NCBI GenBank assembly: GCA_031401235.1
Contig: JANNRJ010000006.1
Span: forward strand, 1-23,313
Reading direction: 5' to 3'
Origin: UBA3006 sp031401235
GTDB taxonomy: Bacteria; Actinomycetota; Acidimicrobiia; Acidimicrobiales; Ilumatobacteraceae
Length of the DNA stretch: 23,313 bases
The notes beneath the pieces were generated by a model that had not been told where the DNA came from, ran no database searches, and worked only from the letters and a program-made list of their open reading frames with translations. Below are positions 6,369 to 13,509 of the stretch, piece by piece. The stretch's first letter is position 1, and each line of letters begins with the position of its first letter. The translations under genes and the position numbers were made by a program.

Positions 6369-8033
6369 TTACGAGTGGCTAGCTAGAAATTCGGCCTCTG
6401 TAACTTGTCCTGCTGCCTCTTCGCGCGAACATAATTCAACGAACTTAGCAACTTGGCTATCAATCAAATCGGGCGTCCAGTTCAATTCGGGTGCGATGAG
6501 TTCAGCAACTTGACGAGCATGGGCGAGTGTCGCTTTTCTGTTGATTAACAGTGACCGGGTTCGTCGTGCCAATACGTCATCCAAATTTACGACCATTTCA
6601 TTTCGAACAGCGAATATCGCTTCAGCGCGCAAATATGGAAGACCAGGAATGAGCGGCCCGGCGAGATCGGGTGTTTGTTTAATCAGTTCCTGAATCGAAG
6701 ATGCCTCGGTGCCGTATCGTTGGTCGAGATGTGAATCGACCAATCTCGCAGATTTCGGTAAACCTTCTGACGCTCCGACAAACGGTAATCGTTTGGTGCG
6801 ACATTTGGTTCGGCGTCCGAGTTGATCTTGGACTGCGTCGACTGTGTCTTGAGCCATACGGCGGTACGTAGTCAACTTTCCGCCAGTTATCGAAATCATT
6901 CCCGACGGTGAGTGTTGGACTTTATGCCGTCGCGAAAGGTCGGCGGTTCGTCCAGTGGCCGCAGTGCCATCCGCATTACGAACCAATGGACGGAGTCCGG
7001 ACCAAACACCGGTGACATCGTGTTCCGTAATATTGGTGGAGATCGCCGCATTGAGGGCATCGAGTACGTAAGAAATATCTTCGGAACTGCATTGCGAATT
7101 ATCGACATTTCCCGGGTAGTCGGTGTCGGTCGTACCAACGTAGGCATACTGAAAAGTTCCACCATCATTGGCAATCCACGGCACAATGAAAAGACTTCGT
7201 TTGTCATTGCGAACCGGGATTACTACGGCAACATCATTACGGATCAATTTCCAAGGCAACGTGATGTGGACTCCCTTGGCCGGTCGAATGCTGTGCGGAT
7301 CTAATCCAGAATCGGCTTGACGTACCTCATCAGCCCACACTCCAGCAGCATTAACTACGCAACGTGCCCGAATCTCGAACGCTGGCCCAGAATGGGGCTT
7401 TACCCGAACTCCTCTAACTTTGCCTTCGTGATCATGCAAAACCTTTTCCACACCACACTGATTGGCAACGACGGCGCCATGCTTGGCAGCGGTTCGTGCC
7501 ACTGTTAGACACAGACGAGCATCGTCGGCGGTGGCATCGTAATAGAGGTACGCCGAGGCGATCCGCTGCACGGAAATTGTCGGCAAGTGAAGACTCGCGT
7601 CGGCGGCTTTAAGTCGACGATGAAACTTGCCAATTCTCCATCCTCCGGTGAGGTCATACATCCATAAGGCCATACCCAATGCTCGGGAAATTTTTCGTGA
7701 AACAAGGCCATCACGGGTGAGTATTGGAATCATGAATGGAAGGATTTGCACCAAATGGGGTGCGTTACGGCGCAAACGTTGACGCTCGTGGAGTGCTTCG
7801 TACACCAGTTTCACCTCACCCTGTTGGAGATATCGGAGTCCGCCGTGAATGAGTTTGCTGCTCTTTGACGAGGTGCCAGAGGCGAAGTCATCTCGCTCGA
7901 CCAAGGCGGTACGCAATCCCCGAGTTACCGCATCCAACGCAACTCCGATTCCCGTGATGCCGCCGCCAATGACCAAAACGTCGAATTCTTCATTGGCCAG
8001 CCGAAGCAGTTGTTGCTGGCGGTTGAACGTCAC
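6369..8033 (-). CDS. glpD: Aerobic glycerol-3-phosphate dehydrogenase
   Basis: FAD enzyme that oxidises sn-glycerol-3-phosphate to DHAP and passes electrons to quinone at the membrane. The protein has 554 residues, typical for GlpD. The Rossmann dinucleotide fold is at the N-terminus (VLVIGGGITGIGVALDA), followed by the family motif SKSSKLIHGGLRYL at about residues 55-70. Further on are VVNAAGVWAD and the C-terminal ISITGGKLTTYRRMA. The C-terminal helical domain follows to the end. The start is GTG 8033; no Shine-Dalgarno is present, but TATGCT lies 6 nt upstream, so the mRNA may be leaderless. It is divergent from perR, with about 125 nt between the genes. First gene of a three-gene glycerol block. 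Confidence 0.92.
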   Translation of the reverse strand: MTFNRQQQLLRLANEEFDVLVIGGGITGIGVALDAVTRGLRTALVERDDFASGTSSKSSKLIHGGLRYLQQGEVKLVYEALHERQRLRRNAPHLVQILPFMIPILTRDGLVSRKISRALGMALWMYDLTGGWRIGKFHRRLKAADASLHLPTISVQRIASAYLYYDATADDARLCLTVARTAAKHGAVVANQCGVEKVLHDHEGKVRGVRVKPHSGPAFEIRARCVVNAAGVWADEVRQADSGLDPHSIRPAKGVHITLPWKLIRNDVAVVIPVRNDKRSLFIVPWIANDGGTFQYAYVGTTDTDYPGNVDNSQCSSEDISYVLDALNAAISTNITEHDVTGVWSGLRPLVRNADGTAATGRTADLSRRHKVQHSPSGMISITGGKLTTYRRMAQDTVDAVQDQLGRRTKCRTKRLPFVGASEGLPKSARLVDSHLDQRYGTEASSIQELIKQTPDLAGPLIPGLPYLRAEAIFAVRNEMVVNLDDVLARRTRSLLINRKATLAHARQVAELIAPELNWTPDLIDSQVAKFVELCSREEAAGQVTEAEFLASHS

Positions 8034-8039
8034 AATCCA

Positions 8040-8045
8040 AGCATA
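8040..8045 (-). promoter_or_regulatory. Possible -10 box of glpD, leaderless geometry
   Basis: TATGCT on the minus strand ends 6 nt before the GTG start at 8033, so transcription would begin at the start codon. The -35 region is not recognisable, and no operator-like repeat for a GlpR-type regulator was seen next to it. Confidence 0.4.
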
Positions 8046-8118
8046 AAGCCACCAACTTGTCGACTACATCGAAGAAGAGACTTTTGGTCGGCAACTAGGT
8101 CGTAAGTCACATGATTTT

Positions 8119-8143
8119 TTAATTTGCACGACTTGCAAATTAA
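8119..8143. promoter_or_regulatory. 10-bp perfect inverted repeat, putative PerR operator 1
   Basis: Arms TTAATTTGCA (8119-8128) and TGCAAATTAA (8134-8143) are perfect complements around the 5-nt spacer CGACT. The right arm overlaps the predicted -35 TTGCAA (8133-8138) of perR. Position and symmetry fit autorepression by a Fur-family dimer, although the sequence differs from the Bacillus PerR box. Confidence 0.65.
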
Positions 8144-8169
8144 GTTGATGTCAACTTATGATCTTGGTT
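8133..8169 (+). promoter_or_regulatory. perR promoter with leaderless start
   Basis: TTGCAA (8133-8138) and TATGAT (8157-8162) are separated by 18 nt. Seven nt after the -10 comes ATG 8170, so the transcript would start at the A of the start codon. There is no Shine-Dalgarno sequence. This also argues that the in-frame ATG at 8158, which lies inside the -10, is not the true start. Confidence 0.55.
8141..8158. promoter_or_regulatory. 8-bp inverted repeat, putative operator 2
   Basis: TAAGTTGA (8141-8148) and TCAACTTA (8151-8158) are perfect complements around TG. It overlaps the end of the first palindrome by three bases and the first base pairs of the -10 box, filling the space between -35 and -10. 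Two adjoining palindromes covering the whole promoter suggest two dimers or two regulators. Confidence 0.55.
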
Positions 8170-8580
8170 ATGCGAACACCGACGGAACTTGCTTCAGTGT
8201 TTCGTGAGCAAGGACGCAAGATAACTCCGCAGCGTAAATTGCTGTTTCAACTTCTGCACGCCAACGAAACTCATCCAACGGCAGAGTCGGTTTACGCGAT
8301 GGCAGATGCCAAATTGCCCGGAATTTCGCTGCGAACCGTCTATCAAACTCTCAATGAACTCGCCGAAATGGGCGAGGTTCAGTTCATCAATGTGGGAAAT
8401 GGAGCGATTCGATTTGATCCGAATGTTGAAGACCATCAACACGTCGTGTGCGATGAGTGTGGAGAAGTCCGCGACGTGCATGTAAAGGGTGTTGCCAAAT
8501 TAAAGCCAACTGGTGTCGAGGAATTCACTATTACTGATGTCGGTGTCGTTTTTCATGGGACGTGTAAAAAGTGTAAGTAA
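8170..8580 (+). CDS. perR: PerR-type peroxide-sensing repressor (Fur family)
   Basis: A 136-residue metalloregulator from ATG 8170. The winged-helix DNA-binding domain is at about residues 8-75 (ITPQRKLL, HPTAESVY, ISLRTVYQTLNEL). The dimerisation domain carries the metal sites. Asp83, His89, His91 and Asp102, with His35, fall at the same spacing as Asp85, His91, His93, Asp104 and His37 of Bacillus PerR; Asp rather than Glu at the last position is the PerR hallmark. Structural zinc Cys pairs are Cys94/Cys97 and Cys132/Cys135. PerR senses peroxide by iron-catalysed oxidation of its His ligands and then releases DNA. The rubrerythrin gene starts 40 nt downstream, supporting the assignment. Fur is the alternative; motif spacing and context favour PerR. 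Confidence 0.82.
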   Translation: MRTPTELASVFREQGRKITPQRKLLFQLLHANETHPTAESVYAMADAKLPGISLRTVYQTLNELAEMGEVQFINVGNGAIRFDPNVEDHQHVVCDECGEVRDVHVKGVAKLKPTGVEEFTITDVGVVFHGTCKKCK

Positions 8581-8620
8581 AACCAATCAATACGCATAAC
8601 TAAAACAAAGGAGAAACATC

Positions 8621-9055
8621 ATGGCCAAGCTCGAAAGCACGAAGACACATGAGAATCTCAAGGAAGCGTTCGCTGGTGAAAGCCAGGCCAATCGTCGCTA
8701 CTTGTGGTTCGCTCAAAAGGCAGACGTCGAGGGGCTGCCCGACATAGCGTCATTATTCAAAAATGTCGCCGACGGCGAGACCGGCCATGCCCACGGTCAT
8801 CTTGAGTATCTAGCCGAAGTTGGTGACCCTGCTACCGGTGAGCCAATTGGTGACAGCGAACAGAACCTCAAAGCCTCAGTTGCTGGCGAAACTTATGAGT
8901 ACACCCAGATGTATCCAGGGTTCGCCAAAACAGCTCGAGAAGAAGGTTTTGCCGAAGTTGCGGACTGGTTTGAAACTCTGGCCAAGGCTGAAAAGAGCCA
9001 TGCCGGACGTTTTGCCCAAGGCCTAAAAAGCCTCCAAGACGCAACCGCAAACTAA
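8621..9055 (+). CDS. Rubrerythrin without rubredoxin domain
   Basis: A 144-residue non-haem diiron peroxidase that reduces hydrogen peroxide to water in the cytoplasm. Diiron ligands are at the family positions: Glu20 (AGES), Glu53 and His56 (GETGH), Glu90 and Glu93 (GETYEY), and Glu124 and His127 (AEKSH). The usual C-terminal rubredoxin domain with its two CxxC pairs is absent; the protein stops right after the fourth helix, and the gene shows no frameshift. It therefore needs another electron donor. The start has a strong AAAGGAG 7 nt upstream. It lies 40 nt after perR and 55 nt before a GlpC-like Fe-S protein gene, with a long hairpin in that gap. Confidence 0.92.
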   Translation: MAKLESTKTHENLKEAFAGESQANRRYLWFAQKADVEGLPDIASLFKNVADGETGHAHGHLEYLAEVGDPATGEPIGDSEQNLKASVAGETYEYTQMYPGFAKTAREEGFAEVADWFETLAKAEKSHAGRFAQGLKSLQDATAN

Positions 9056-9063
9056 ACATGAAC

Positions 9064-9100
9064 GCCGGCATTGCACGATTTGACCCGTGCAGTGCCAGGC
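9064..9100 (+). other. Long intercistronic hairpin after rubrerythrin
   Basis: GCCGGCATTGCACG (9064-9077) pairs with CGTGCAGTGCCAGGC (9086-9100) around an 8-nt loop: 14 pairs with one U-G wobble and one bulged A. No T-run follows, so it is not a standard terminator. It ends just before the GTGAGG ribosome site of the next gene. It could protect the upstream mRNA, act as a partial terminator or be a processing site. Confidence 0.6.
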
Positions 9101-9110
9101 GTGAGGTGTC

Positions 9111-10424
9111 ATGACAATCACTTACGATCCGCATCATTCGCTTTATCTTGACGAAGCAGATACACGCAAAGAACTTGAGCGTGTCTTCGACTTATGTCAC
9201 GGATGTCGGCTCTGCTTCAAATTCTGCTCGTCGTTTCCGACGCTGTTTGATTACATAGATCAACACGACGACCAAGACGCTGGGAGGATGACTCCCGCTC
9301 AGCAGGATCATGTTGTAGACGAGTGTTTTCAGTGCAAGTTGTGTTATATCAATTGTCCATACACACCGGAACTACATGAGTGGGCGATTGATTTCCCGCG
9401 TTTGATGCTGCGCACCGATGCGATGCGTCGCGCCAATGGTCAAGAATCAATGCGCAGCAAGTTCACGACTGCGATACTTGGTCGGACTGATTTACTTGGC
9501 AAAGTTGCCACTAGCACCGGACCGATAACTAACATGGTTTTGGGAGCGAAACCTGGCTCGATAATCCGCAAGGTCGTTGAACTGACTTCTGGAGTATCTA
9601 GCCAGCGATTATTGCCGCCATTTGCTCGGACTCGATTTACAACTTGGTTTAAGCATCGACCTAAAATTCACCTCAAACAACGACAAGCCCAAGTGGCAAT
9701 TTTTCCGACTTGCCTTGTTGAATACCAGGCGCCAGAAATCGGTCACGATCTTGTGCGAGTGTACGAACATAATGGCGTCGAGTGCACTCTTGCCGATGGC
9801 ACATCGTGTTGTGGTGCGCCATTCTTGCACAATGGCGACATTGAGCAGTTCACCAAAGTGGCGACTAAAAACGTTCGAGTATTAGCCGAACATGTACGTC
9901 AAGGTAATGACATTGTCGTTCCTCAACCAACGTGTAGTTATGTATTGAAGAAGGACTATTTAGATTATGTAGGTGGTCCAGACTCCCAATTGGTTGCCGA
10001 CCACACATTCGATAGTTCCGAGTACCTCATCAAATTACAAAAGACCGATGGTCTAACGCTTGATCTTGAATTCAAGGGAGAGGTGCCGGACACGATCACT
10101 TATCACATTCCATGTCACCTTCGAGCTCAAAATATTGGACTGAAGAGTCGCGATCTGATGAAACTGACTGGGGCGAAGGTCACGGTTATTCAGCAATGCT
10201 CTGGTATCGACGGAATGTGGGGATTGCGTGCGGAAAACGCCGAACTTTCAATGCCGATTGCGGCAAAGCTCGGAAGGATGGTGATGGATGCCGACTCGGC
10301 TGTGGTCACCGGCGATTGTCATCTAGCTAACACGGCAATTGCCGAACAGACTGGTCTGATTCCACTTCACCCATTGCAAATTCTCGCCCGAGCATATGCA
10401 ATACCAGAAGAGGGAGTGCGATAA
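9111..10424 (+). CDS. GlpC-like (Fe-S)-binding protein with two 4Fe-4S sites and CCG domains
   Basis: A 437-residue protein. The N-terminal ferredoxin part has Cys29, 32, 35 and 39 (CHGCRLCFKFC) and Cys72, 75, 78 and 82 (CFQCKLCYINCP), enough for two 4Fe-4S clusters. The C-terminal half has two cysteine-rich (CCG) domains: FPTCLVEY with TSCCGAPF and PTCSY, then PCHLRAQ with QQCSGIDG and GDCHLAN. This layout is that of GlpC, GlcF and HdrD-type subunits, which pass electrons between a flavoprotein and quinone or thiols. No anaerobic GlpA/GlpB is nearby, and it sits between rubrerythrin and DUF3501, a neighbourhood I know from other bacteria. I therefore infer an electron-transfer partner for rubrerythrin, not a glycerol-phosphate dehydrogenase subunit. 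GAGG lies 6 nt before the ATG. Confidence 0.85.
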   Translation: MTITYDPHHSLYLDEADTRKELERVFDLCHGCRLCFKFCSSFPTLFDYIDQHDDQDAGRMTPAQQDHVVDECFQCKLCYINCPYTPELHEWAIDFPRLMLRTDAMRRANGQESMRSKFTTAILGRTDLLGKVATSTGPITNMVLGAKPGSIIRKVVELTSGVSSQRLLPPFARTRFTTWFKHRPKIHLKQRQAQVAIFPTCLVEYQAPEIGHDLVRVYEHNGVECTLADGTSCCGAPFLHNGDIEQFTKVATKNVRVLAEHVRQGNDIVVPQPTCSYVLKKDYLDYVGGPDSQLVADHTFDSSEYLIKLQKTDGLTLDLEFKGEVPDTITYHIPCHLRAQNIGLKSRDLMKLTGAKVTVIQQCSGIDGMWGLRAENAELSMPIAAKLGRMVMDADSAVVTGDCHLANTAIAEQTGLIPLHPLQILARAYAIPEEGVR

Positions 10425-10426
10425 CG

Positions 10427-11020
10427 ATGTCGTCGCGAAAACTTCAATTGAGCGACATTCTCGACTTACGCGCCTATGAGCGCGAGCGCGAGTCGTTGCG
10501 AAACTCGGTTATTGAAGTCAAGCGAAAGCGGCGAGTTGCTCTCGGTCCGGTGGTGACCTTGATGTTTGAAAATCGTGAAACTGTTAAGTCGCAGATACAA
10601 GAGATGTTACGGGCCGAAAAAGTAACCAATGATGCCGGTGTGATCGAGGAACTCAATGCATATAACCCACTTATTCCAGAGCCGGGTCAACTTTGTGCGA
10701 CATTATTTGTGGAACTCACCACGGACGAGCAAATGCGAGAGTGGCTACCAAAGTTGGTAGGAATTGAGGGATCAATAGTTATCAAACTGGGCGATGGGTC
10801 CGATTCACGTTCGATAACCGAGGAAGGTCATGCTGAAAATCTGACCCGTGCCGATGTCACTGCCGCAGTGCACTATGTGCGCTTTGAATTCAGCGCCAAT
10901 CAAGTCGGGGAATTTGCCCGCGGAATTGTCCGGCTCACCTGTGACCACCCGGCGTACATTGAGTCTGTTGAGCTGCCTTCCTTTATTGTCACGGAGTTAC
11001 TTTCCGACCTACGGGCCTAG
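10427..11020 (+). CDS. DUF3501 family protein
   Basis: A 197-residue cytoplasmic protein starting 2 nt after the Fe-S protein stop, so certainly in the same transcript. The N-terminus has the family pattern L..DILDLRAYERER, followed by the basic stretch VKRKRRVALGPVVTLMFENRET and an acidic helical region (MLRAEKV). The C-terminal half is beta-rich (QLCATLFVELT, VHYVRFEFS, IVRLTCDHPAYIESVELP). No metal-binding cysteine cluster or catalytic motif is visible. DUF3501 genes recur next to rubrerythrin and this type of Fe-S protein in several phyla, which suggests an accessory or structural part of the same redox unit. Biochemical function is unknown. Confidence 0.8.
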   Translation: MSSRKLQLSDILDLRAYERERESLRNSVIEVKRKRRVALGPVVTLMFENRETVKSQIQEMLRAEKVTNDAGVIEELNAYNPLIPEPGQLCATLFVELTTDEQMREWLPKLVGIEGSIVIKLGDGSDSRSITEEGHAENLTRADVTAAVHYVRFEFSANQVGEFARGIVRLTCDHPAYIESVELPSFIVTELLSDLRA

Positions 11021-11069
11021 GTTGCCACTGGGTCCGGGTTTATCCAATTGGCGTCAACACTTGTCGTAG

Positions 11070-11094
11070 TCCTACCATCTCCATTGAGGTAGGA
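11070..11094 (+). other. Hairpin in the whiB leader
   Basis: TCCTACC (11070-11076) pairs perfectly with GGTAGGA (11088-11094) around an 11-nt loop. It lies between the DUF3501 stop and whiB with no T-run after it. It may be a leader structure or a symmetric binding site; which is unclear. Confidence 0.3.
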
Positions 11095-11116
11095 AGTAGC
11101 CAACGGGGGTTCGTGG

Positions 11117-11356
11117 GTGACCGTGATCGACATGTTGTGGCGTAGCAAAGGTGCTTGCCAAGGGCTCGATACTGAAATTTTCTATCCTGACAACGATGAC
11201 TATGCCGATATCGCAAAATCCGTGTGTGCTGACTGTGTTGTTCGCATAGCGTGTTTGCACTATGCGCTCGACAATCGCGAACACCAGGGAGTTTGGGGCG
11301 GCGCGACCGCGGGTGAACGCCGTCGTATTCTGCGTCAGCGCCGTCGAACGGCATAA
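11117..11356 (+). CDS. WhiB-family transcriptional regulator
   Basis: A 79-residue Fe-S transcription factor of the type found only in Actinobacteria and their phages. The four cluster Cys are visible: GAC near residue 14, CADC at about 37-40 and IAC at about 46. The GVWGGATAGERR turn follows, and a basic tail RRRILRQRRRT likely contacts DNA. WhiB proteins bind the principal sigma factor and respond to oxygen, NO or redox state. The start is GTG 11117 with GGGGG 7 nt upstream; GTG 11123 and ATG 11132 are alternatives. It lies 97 nt after the redox module and 12 nt before trpD. The specific Wbl subgroup cannot be assigned by eye. Confidence 0.9.
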   Translation: MTVIDMLWRSKGACQGLDTEIFYPDNDDYADIAKSVCADCVVRIACLHYALDNREHQGVWGGATAGERRRILRQRRRTA

Positions 11357-11368
11357 TTGGAATCGCCC

Positions 11369-12421
11369 GTGAGCGCCAGCGACGGCGTTCACCAATGGTC
11401 AGAAGTTATTGGTCGCCTAGTTGCTGGTCGCGATTTGACTTCCAGCGAGGCCGGGCGAGTGATGAACACCGTGTTGCGCGGCGAGGCAACCCCATCGCAG
11501 ATTTCCGCCTTTGTGGTTGCTTTAAGAGCAAAGGGAGAGACCGTCCAAGAATTGCAAGGCATGTTGTCGGCTGTGTTGGAGGCATCTTCGAAAGTCGAAT
11601 TGCCATTCGACATCGCGTTACGAAGTATCGATATCGTTGGCACCGGTGGAGATCGAAGCCAATCGGTAAATATTTCAACGATGGCATCCCTTGTAGTTGC
11701 CGGCGCTGGTGTTCCTGTGTGTAAGCACGGTAACCGTGCCGCTACTTCGCAATGTGGAACCGCTGACGTGCTTGAAGCACTTGGCGTGACGATCGACATT
11801 GATGGGGAAGGTGTTGCTCAATGTGTTGTCGAATCCGGAATGGGATTTTGCTTTGCCCCAACATTTCATCCAGCGTTTCGTCACTCCGGTCCATCTCGCC
11901 GCGAAATCGGCATTCCTACCGCGTTTAATTTGTTGGGTCCAATGGCCAACCCGGCGGCGGTAAATTTCATGATCGTGGGAGTGGGTGATCCGACTATTGC
12001 CACCACAATGGCCCAAGTGCTGGAAACACGTGGTGTGCAGCGGGCGTGGGTGGTTCATGGTCACGCCGGAATGGATGAACTTTCACTCAGTGGATCGTGC
12101 GCGGTGACAGAACTTCGCGATGGTGTCGTGACAAATTTTGAAATTGATGCCATGACATTTGGGTTGGCTCGGGCCGAGATTGATTCAGTTAGAGGAGGTA
12201 CGCCACAACACAACGCTCAAGTCGTGCGTAATGTTCTTGCGGGCGCACGTGGCTCGATTCGTGACATCGTCGTATTCAATGCCGCCGCAGGACTTGTCGT
12301 AGCTGGAAGCGCGGAAACGATTCCGGTGGCAATTGAGCAAGCATCAGAAAGTATCGATTCAGGCGCGGCGCAAAATGTTTTGGACGCATTGATCAGAATT
12401 AGCGCCTCTGTGGCACGATGA
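11369..12421 (+). CDS. trpD: Anthranilate phosphoribosyltransferase
   Basis: Second step of tryptophan synthesis: transfer of phosphoribose from PRPP to anthranilate. About 350 residues. Visible motifs are the PRPP loop GTGGDRSQSVNIST, the KHGNRAATSQCGTADVLEALG block, FHPAFRH, the anthranilate-contact region SRREIGIPTAFNLLGPMANPA and the HGHAGMDELS turn. GTG 11369 is preferred because GGA lies about 7 nt upstream; TTG 11357, directly after the whiB stop, would add four residues. No other trp gene is in the window, so it is separated from the rest of the pathway, as is common in Actinobacteria. Close packing with whiB may be coincidental. Confidence 0.93.
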   Translation: MSASDGVHQWSEVIGRLVAGRDLTSSEAGRVMNTVLRGEATPSQISAFVVALRAKGETVQELQGMLSAVLEASSKVELPFDIALRSIDIVGTGGDRSQSVNISTMASLVVAGAGVPVCKHGNRAATSQCGTADVLEALGVTIDIDGEGVAQCVVESGMGFCFAPTFHPAFRHSGPSRREIGIPTAFNLLGPMANPAAVNFMIVGVGDPTIATTMAQVLETRGVQRAWVVHGHAGMDELSLSGSCAVTELRDGVVTNFEIDAMTFGLARAEIDSVRGGTPQHNAQVVRNVLAGARGSIRDIVVFNAAAGLVVAGSAETIPVAIEQASESIDSGAAQNVLDALIRISASVAR

Positions 12422-12428
12422 AGTACCG

Positions 12429-13283
12429 ATGAATACATCATCCTCTTCGTTCTCGGTTCGGGTTCCGGCCAGTTCCGCAAATCTTGGACCAGGATTTGAC
12501 GCAGTAGGAATGGCATTGTCGCTGTATTTAGAAGTTGGAATCATTGGCCAAGCAGATATTCCCGACGGCGCCAATCGCATCGGTCCTCGCCATCCGGCTC
12601 ATGGAGCATTTTTGCTCAACGGTGGTCAAGGAGAATTATGGGCTAAATCTATGATTCCAATGGGTAGAGGTCTAGGTTTCAGCGGAGCCGCTCGAGTCGG
12701 AGGAGCGGTAGTGGCTCATGTCCAACATTACGGAGTTTCGCCACAAACACTTGAACAAGCGCGAGATCATATTCTTGCTATCACTTCCCAATTGGAAGGT
12801 CATTGCGATAATGTCGCGGCTTCACTTGTTGGCGGAATCGTTGCCAGTGCTTCGGGCCGAGTGGTTCAAGTTCCTCTAGGTGTCGATCCTACGATCGTGG
12901 TCTGGATTCCAGAATCCCAAACATCAACCCATGAGTCGCGAACAACGCTGGATAAAAATGTGCCACTTCAAGATGCCGTATTTAACATTGGCCATGTAAG
13001 TCTTTTAATTGCTGCACTTGCGGCCGGCGACGTCTCAGCATTGCGAGTAGCAACTCAAGATCGATTACACCAGAATGTTCGTCTAGCCGACGCACCAGAT
13101 TCGCAAAAGGCCATGGATTGCGCCTTATCAGGACCGTCTTGGTGTGCTTGGCTTTCTGGTTCAGGACCAACTGTGGCGGCGATGTGTGCCGGCGAAGATG
13201 CATCCGCCTTGGCCGCGCTAATGCCACTGAACGGAACCGTCAAGACTCTCAACATAGATATGACTGGTGCAATCATTATCTAA
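12429..13283 (+). CDS. thrB: Homoserine kinase (GHMP family)
   Basis: Phosphorylates L-homoserine to O-phosphohomoserine on the way to threonine. A 284-residue protein with the three GHMP motifs: VPASSANLGPGFDAVGMAL at the N-terminus, the ATP loop PMGRGLGFSGAARVGGAV at about residues 77-94, and WLSGSGPTVAAM near the C-terminus. In the ATP loop the usual SSAA reads FSGAA, a mild deviation. EGHCDNVAASLVGG is also conserved. It starts 7 nt after trpD. It competes with metX, encoded 8 kb away under a SAM riboswitch, for the homoserine pool. Confidence 0.9.
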   Translation: MNTSSSSFSVRVPASSANLGPGFDAVGMALSLYLEVGIIGQADIPDGANRIGPRHPAHGAFLLNGGQGELWAKSMIPMGRGLGFSGAARVGGAVVAHVQHYGVSPQTLEQARDHILAITSQLEGHCDNVAASLVGGIVASASGRVVQVPLGVDPTIVVWIPESQTSTHESRTTLDKNVPLQDAVFNIGHVSLLIAALAAGDVSALRVATQDRLHQNVRLADAPDSQKAMDCALSGPSWCAWLSGSGPTVAAMCAGEDASALAALMPLNGTVKTLNIDMTGAIII

Positions 13284-13314
13284 CCGTGCGACACCCATAG
13301 ACCAAGATTTCAAC

Positions 13315-13509
13315 ATGGACCCGCTGATCATCAGTTGCACCACCTGCGCCATGCGTGAAAGTTCAGCATGTGGTGACTGCTTGGTTACTTTTCTCTGCGG
13401 TGGTGCCACAGAAACCGCCGTAATCTTTGATATTCACGAACAGCGCGCCGTGAAATTGCTCGCAAAAGCCGGAATGGTGCCTACGCTTCGGCATTGTGCG
13501 GCTAGTTAA
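13315..13509 (+). CDS. Small Cys-rich protein of unknown function
   Basis: A 64-residue protein from ATG 13315 (a reading-frame extension back to 13267 has no support). The first third has five cysteines: CTTC at about residues 8-11, CGDC at about 19-22 and a further Cys at 28, a pattern suited to zinc or Fe-S binding. The rest is helical, with VKLLAKAGMVPTLRHC adding a sixth Cys near the end. Its last 14 nt overlap the start of queG, so the two are translationally coupled. I recognise similar unnamed small proteins beside queG or thrB in actinobacteria only vaguely; no function can be given. Confidence 0.6.
   Translation: MDPLIISCTTCAMRESSACGDCLVTFLCGGATETAVIFDIHEQRAVKLLAKAGMVPTLRHCAAS

Noticed and set aside
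8158..8169. ATG 8158 as perR start
   Set aside because: It is part of the -10 box and the second palindrome; ATG 8170 fits a leaderless start and the family's N-terminus.
8621..9055. Truncated rubrerythrin caused by a frameshift
   Set aside because: The 55 nt after the stop encode no rubredoxin CxxC motifs in any frame and instead form a hairpin, so the short form looks native.
9111..10424. Anaerobic glycerol-3-phosphate dehydrogenase subunit GlpC
   Set aside because: No GlpA or GlpB partner is nearby, an aerobic GlpD is present, and the gene is locked between rubrerythrin and DUF3501.
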